From: an uncultured Sphingobacteriales bacterium | GTDB lineage: Bacteria; Bacteroidota; Bacteroidia; Chitinophagales; Chitinophagaceae | Direction: 5' to 3' | Length of the DNA: 64,000 nt | Assembly (NCBI GenBank): GCA_937871285.1 | Contig: CALMQS010000087.1 | Span: forward strand, 1 to 64,000 | Part shown: piece by piece, positions 60,955-64,000 of the stretch | Layout of the letters: each line of letters starts with the position of its first letter | Numbering within the stretch: position 1 is the stretch's first letter | Notes under the pieces: generated by a model | Told to the model about the DNA's origin: nothing | What the model saw: the letters and a program-made list of their open reading frames with translations, nothing else | Databases searched by the model: none | Made by a program: the position numbers and the translations under genes

Positions 60955-61813
60955 TGGTAATGGTTGTGCCTGCGTTACCGGCAAGCAGTTGTGTTAATGC
61001 TTCCGCTTTCCCGATCACCACTTTTTTTACACCACTGCTGAGGGCTGCAAAAGCATTATCTAATTTGGGTATCATGCCGGCAAATATTTTTTGTTCCAGC
61101 TTTAATTGCCGGTAGGAAGCAGGGTTAATGGTTGTAATAACCGTGGTATCATCACCGGCATCCAGCAGCACGCCGCTCTTCTCGAACGAATAGATAAGGG
61201 TTACATCATAAATATCGGAGAGCGCTTTGGCCGTTTCCTGCGCAATGGTATCGGCATTGGTATTAAGCAGTTGTCCTTTTTTATCGTGTGTAATGGGGGC
61301 CAGCACTATGGCGAAATTTTGTTCCAGCAGGGTGCTAAGCAACCTGGCATTCACCTCATCCACATCTCCTGCAAAACCGTAGTCCGTATTTCCGGATACT
61401 ATTCTTTTGTGCGCCAGAACAGCATTGCCATCCGCGCCGCTCAGTCCTATGGCATTGCAGCCATTGGCCTGCAAGCGGGCCACAATGTTTTTATTGATGT
61501 AACCGGCATACACCATAGTTACTATCTTAAGGGTTTCTTCATCGGTAATTCTTCTGCCGTCTATCAGTTGCTGTGGAATGCCCGTCTTTTCCGCCAGCCG
61601 GGTTGCTAACTTTCCACCACCGTGCACCAGTATAAATGCAGCGCCTGTTTGGAGCGCAGCGAATGATTCAAGAAAGGAAGAAAGCTTTTCTTCATCATCA
61701 ATGATATTCCCTCCTATTTTAATTACGTAAAGCGATGGTTTGCCCCCATCCCCTAAAGGGGGGCTTGTAAGCTTCTGTATAGTTTGCGATATTGCTGCTA
61801 ATGTAAGAGTCAA
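60947..61813 (-). CDS. argB: Acetylglutamate kinase, start altered by a repeat
   Basis: The 288-residue kinase phosphorylates N-acetylglutamate. VIKIGGNIIDDEE, FILVHGGGKLATRLAEKTGI, TDEETLKIVTMVYAG and the C-terminal GMIPKLDNAFAALSSGVKKV are diagnostic. No ATG lies in frame before the KIGG motif; the only conventional start is the TTG at 61813. The first 27 residues include SPPLGDGGK, encoded by the CCCCTAAAGGGG repeat at 61743-61761, so this N-terminal extension looks foreign to the family. Whether the native start was lost is unclear. Confidence 0.93.
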   Translation of the reverse strand: MTLTLAAISQTIQKLTSPPLGDGGKPSLYVIKIGGNIIDDEEKLSSFLESFAALQTGAAFILVHGGGKLATRLAEKTGIPQQLIDGRRITDEETLKIVTMVYAGYINKNIVARLQANGCNAIGLSGADGNAVLAHKRIVSGNTDYGFAGDVDEVNARLLSTLLEQNFAIVLAPITHDKKGQLLNTNADTIAQETAKALSDIYDVTLIYSFEKSGVLLDAGDDTTVITTINPASYRQLKLEQKIFAGMIPKLDNAFAALSSGVKKVVIGKAEALTQLLAGNAGTTITNE

Positions 61814-61888
61814 ATTATTAATTATTTCTTCATTTTGTAGTTATGCAAATTATTTTGCTCTTGCCAGCACCCCTTTAGGGGATGGGGG
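61743..61888. repeat. Inverted pair of 19-bp CCCCTAAAGGGG repeats between argF' and argB
   Basis: CCCCCATCCCCTAAAGGGG (61743-61761) and its exact complement CCCCTTTAGGGGATGGGGG (61870-61888) bound a 146-bp, AT-rich segment. The first repeat lies within the argB N-terminal codons. The second contains the argF' stop codon, giving its last residues TPIP. The pair resembles the ends of a small mobile element. I see no target duplication. Confidence 0.8.
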
Positions 61889-62894
61889 TTAATATTTCCG
61901 ACAAAACAGCCTGCGCTGCCCACACGCGGTTGGAAGCCTGCTGTGTAACAATACTATTGGGGCCGTCTAATATCTCGTCACTTAGCTCTACGTTGCGTCT
62001 TACCGGAAGGCAGTGCATTACTTTTGCGCTGTTGGTTAACGTTAGTTTTTCATTTGTAAGCATCCACTCCGGATCGTTGCAGTATATTTTTCCATAATCG
62101 TTATAGGTGCTCCAGTTTTTTACATATACAAAATCGGCAGCTTTCAGCGCTTCTTCCTGGTTATGTATTATCGTAGCACCCTTTGTAAACCGCTCGTCTA
62201 ATTCATAATCTTCAGGATGGGTGATCGTAAAATCGGCTTCCCCCCATGCGTTTATCCATTGCGAAAAGCTGTTGGCTACACATTGTGGCAAGGCCTTTAC
62301 ATGCGGCGCCCAGGTAAGTACAATTTTGGGTTTGCGATTTGTGGTTTGTTGTTTTTGATTCTGCAGAATTTCGGTAATGGTTATAATATCCGTTAAGCTT
62401 TGTAAAGGATGTAATGTGGCACTTTCGAGGCTCACTACAGGAATGCCGGCGTATTTAATAAATTGATTGATGTATAACTCGCTGTAATCGTCTTCCCGGT
62501 TTTGTAAAGAAGGGAAAGTACGGATGCAAAGGATATCAAAATATTTGCCCATAATGGGAGCCGCGTCTTTTACATGCTCCACTTTATTTCCGCTCATGAT
62601 GGCTTCATCTTCAAACTCCAAAGCCCAGCCTTCACTGCCTACATTAAACACGATGGCTTCCATGCCCAGGTTCTGCGCGGCAATTTGCGTGCTTAAACGG
62701 GTACGCATACTGGGATTAAGAAATAACAGGCCTATGCGTTTATTAAGCCCCAATGTTTTATGCATGAACGGATCTGCCTTGTAGGTTAAAGCCAGCTTTG
62801 CCAAAGCGTTAATATCCTTTACATCGTTTGCTGAAACAAACCGGGGAATGCCGGATGATGGCGCCTGAAGCAGCTCTTTTAATTCGAAACCCAT
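61875..62894 (-). CDS. argF': N-acyl-L-ornithine carbamoyltransferase (AOTCase/SOTCase type)
   Basis: The 339-residue protein belongs to the carbamoyltransferases with FLNPSMRTRLSTQ (carbamoyl-phosphate loop), HPLQSLTDIITI and MHCLPVRRNVELSDEILDGP. It fits the Bacteroidota group that uses N-succinyl- or N-acetyl-ornithine instead of free ornithine. At the position reported to decide this (Pro90 in Bacteroides fragilis SOTCase, Glu92 in Xanthomonas AOTCase), I align Val105 in SGNKVEH, so the acyl group cannot be called. The final residues come from a repeat. Confidence 0.92.
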   Translation of the reverse strand: MGFELKELLQAPSSGIPRFVSANDVKDINALAKLALTYKADPFMHKTLGLNKRIGLLFLNPSMRTRLSTQIAAQNLGMEAIVFNVGSEGWALEFEDEAIMSGNKVEHVKDAAPIMGKYFDILCIRTFPSLQNREDDYSELYINQFIKYAGIPVVSLESATLHPLQSLTDIITITEILQNQKQQTTNRKPKIVLTWAPHVKALPQCVANSFSQWINAWGEADFTITHPEDYELDERFTKGATIIHNQEEALKAADFVYVKNWSTYNDYGKIYCNDPEWMLTNEKLTLTNSAKVMHCLPVRRNVELSDEILDGPNSIVTQQASNRVWAAQAVLSEILTPIP

Positions 62895-62941
62895 TTCTTT
62901 ATGATTATAAAAGCATACAATATTTTACAAACCCGTTCCGG

Positions 62942-64000
62942 CTACACTTCCTGAACTGCCATAGCGGCTATCTCTTCCTTAATCGCATCAATAAAATCTT
63001 CCGCATCTCTTTTCTTCAAAGCCAGAGAAGGTAATAAGCGAATAACATTCGGTTTGGCCTCACCAGTGAATATTTTCTGGTTTAATAGTAAATTCTTCTT
63101 CAGGTCTTTCAGCGCTTCGGGCACATCAAAGCCGATCATTAAGCCCCTGCCCCGCACATTTTTAAGCTCAGGAATGTTTTTTAATTCTTCTTTTAAATAT
63201 TTGCCTACCATTACCGCATTACCCAACAGCTTTTCTGACTCCAATACTTCCAGTACAGCCAGTGCTGCCGCACAGGCCAAATGATTGCCGCCGAAAGTGG
63301 TTCCCAACTGAAAATGTTTGGGTTTAATGTGTGGTGCGATAATGATGCCCGCTACCGGGAAGCCATTGCCCATGCCTTTGGCCATGGTATAAATGTCGGC
63401 TTTTACACCGGCAAAATCATGGCTGAAAAATTTTCCCGTTCTTCCATATCCGCATTGTACGCTGTCGGCAATGTATACTGCACCATATTCATCACATAAA
63501 CTGCGGATCTTTTTCAAAAAACTGTCTTCGGCCACATTAATGCCGCCAACACCCTGTATGCCTTCTATGATAACCGAAGAAATAGCTTTTCCATTTTTTG
63601 CGAAGCAATCTTCTAAAGCCTGTTCATCATTAAAAGGAAGGAAGATCACATTGCCGGTTTCATTTACGGGAGCGATATAGTTCTTATTATCGGTAACGGA
63701 TACGGCCAACGAGGTACGCCCGTGAAATGACTTACTGAAAGCCACTACTTTTTTTCTCCCGTTATGAAAGGAAGCCAGCTTTAACGCGTTCTCATTAGCT
63801 TCGGCGCCGCTGTTGCACAAAAAAAGCTGGTAATCTTCTTTACCTGATAATTTGCCCAGCTTAGTAGCCAGTTCCTGCTGCAAAGGAATTTTAACGGAAT
63901 TGGAATAGAATGCTATTCTTTTAAGCTGTTCCTCTATACGCTGTACCCAGTGGGGATGCGTGTGCCCTATGGAAATAACAGCGTGCCCACCGTACAGGTC
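62942..64000 (-). CDS. argD: Acetyl/succinyl-ornithine aminotransferase (partial)
   Basis: The last 353 residues of a class III PLP aminotransferase are present; the start lies beyond the window edge. The visible part begins DLYGGHAVISIGHTHPHWVQ and continues with NSGAEANENALKLA, FHGRTSLAVSVTDN, EGIQGVGGINV, VYIADSVQCGYGRTGKF, MAKGMG with the PLP lysine, and TTFGGNHLACAAALAVLE. It supplies N-acyl-ornithine for argF', the next gene, 47 bases on. argC and argG are not in the window. Confidence 0.93.
   Translation of the reverse strand, partial: DLYGGHAVISIGHTHPHWVQRIEEQLKRIAFYSNSVKIPLQQELATKLGKLSGKEDYQLFLCNSGAEANENALKLASFHNGRKKVVAFSKSFHGRTSLAVSVTDNKNYIAPVNETGNVIFLPFNDEQALEDCFAKNGKAISSVIIEGIQGVGGINVAEDSFLKKIRSLCDEYGAVYIADSVQCGYGRTGKFFSHDFAGVKADIYTMAKGMGNGFPVAGIIIAPHIKPKHFQLGTTFGGNHLACAAALAVLEVLESEKLLGNAVMVGKYLKEELKNIPELKNVRGRGLMIGFDVPEALKDLKKNLLLNQKIFTGEAKPNVIRLLPSLALKKRDAEDFIDAIKEEIAAMAVQEV

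Overview
The window comes from a Bacteroidota chromosome, most likely a Chitinophagaceae-type member of Chitinophagia. The evidence is type IX secretion/gliding genes (porV, gldJ), an N-acyl-ornithine carbamoyltransferase arginine pathway, a fused alpha/beta 2-oxoacid dehydrogenase E1, families typical of the phylum (DUF4292, IPExxxVDY, DUF4286, THX), and promoters of the TTG-N19-TAnnTTTG type. Shine-Dalgarno sequences are mostly absent. Placement below phylum level is inference. I saw no tRNA, rRNA, CRISPR array, complete IS element or prophage.

Layout. 1-7.1 kb: the end of infB, then a SurA-like chaperone, dusB, a CPBP protease, cdsA and psd (phospholipid synthesis), a YjjG-type phosphatase and an SDR. 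7.1-14.1 kb: a tetR-tolC-mfp-RND efflux operon on the minus strand, with an almost ideal operator lying over its promoter. 14.1-26 kb: mixed housekeeping genes (DUF502, PhnA-like, PCD, M28 peptidase, feoB, oxidoreductases, EnvC-like, DUF4292, dut). 26-31 kb: a 214-bp tandem repeat, ispF, and the divergent pair porV/gldJ. 31-35.8 kb: recA, mgsA, a GNAT gene, an unknown acidic protein and uvrB. 35.8-38.6 kb: a small AT-rich, decaying accessory island holding a DUF3883 nuclease-like gene, two orphan small genes, a 27-codon HNH-endonuclease remnant, higA, and higB cut by a MITE-like element. 38.6-58.2 kb: an orphan ParA, an esterase, polA, fused E1, a PadR/PspC envelope module, GDPD-like protein, xth, HU, THX, pdxH, an SNF2 helicase, pyrH and hpf. 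58.3-64 kb: the minus-strand arginine cluster argD-argF'-argB-argE-argH.

The core genes are conventional. The distinctive content lies between them: several families of short dispersed repeats. These are a TIR-bounded MITE-like element (two copies), heptanucleotide arrays next to gene ends, CCTGCCTGCCGGC mini-repeats, and a CCCCTAAAGGGG inverted pair. In places they run into coding sequence: they form the end of argF', the start of argB, the tail of the GDPD-like protein and the stop of a small membrane protein, and one copy truncates higB. I did not find a clearly new multi-gene system. The best candidates for follow-up are the repeat-gene fusions at argF'/argB, the higB-disrupting element and the efflux operator-promoter.
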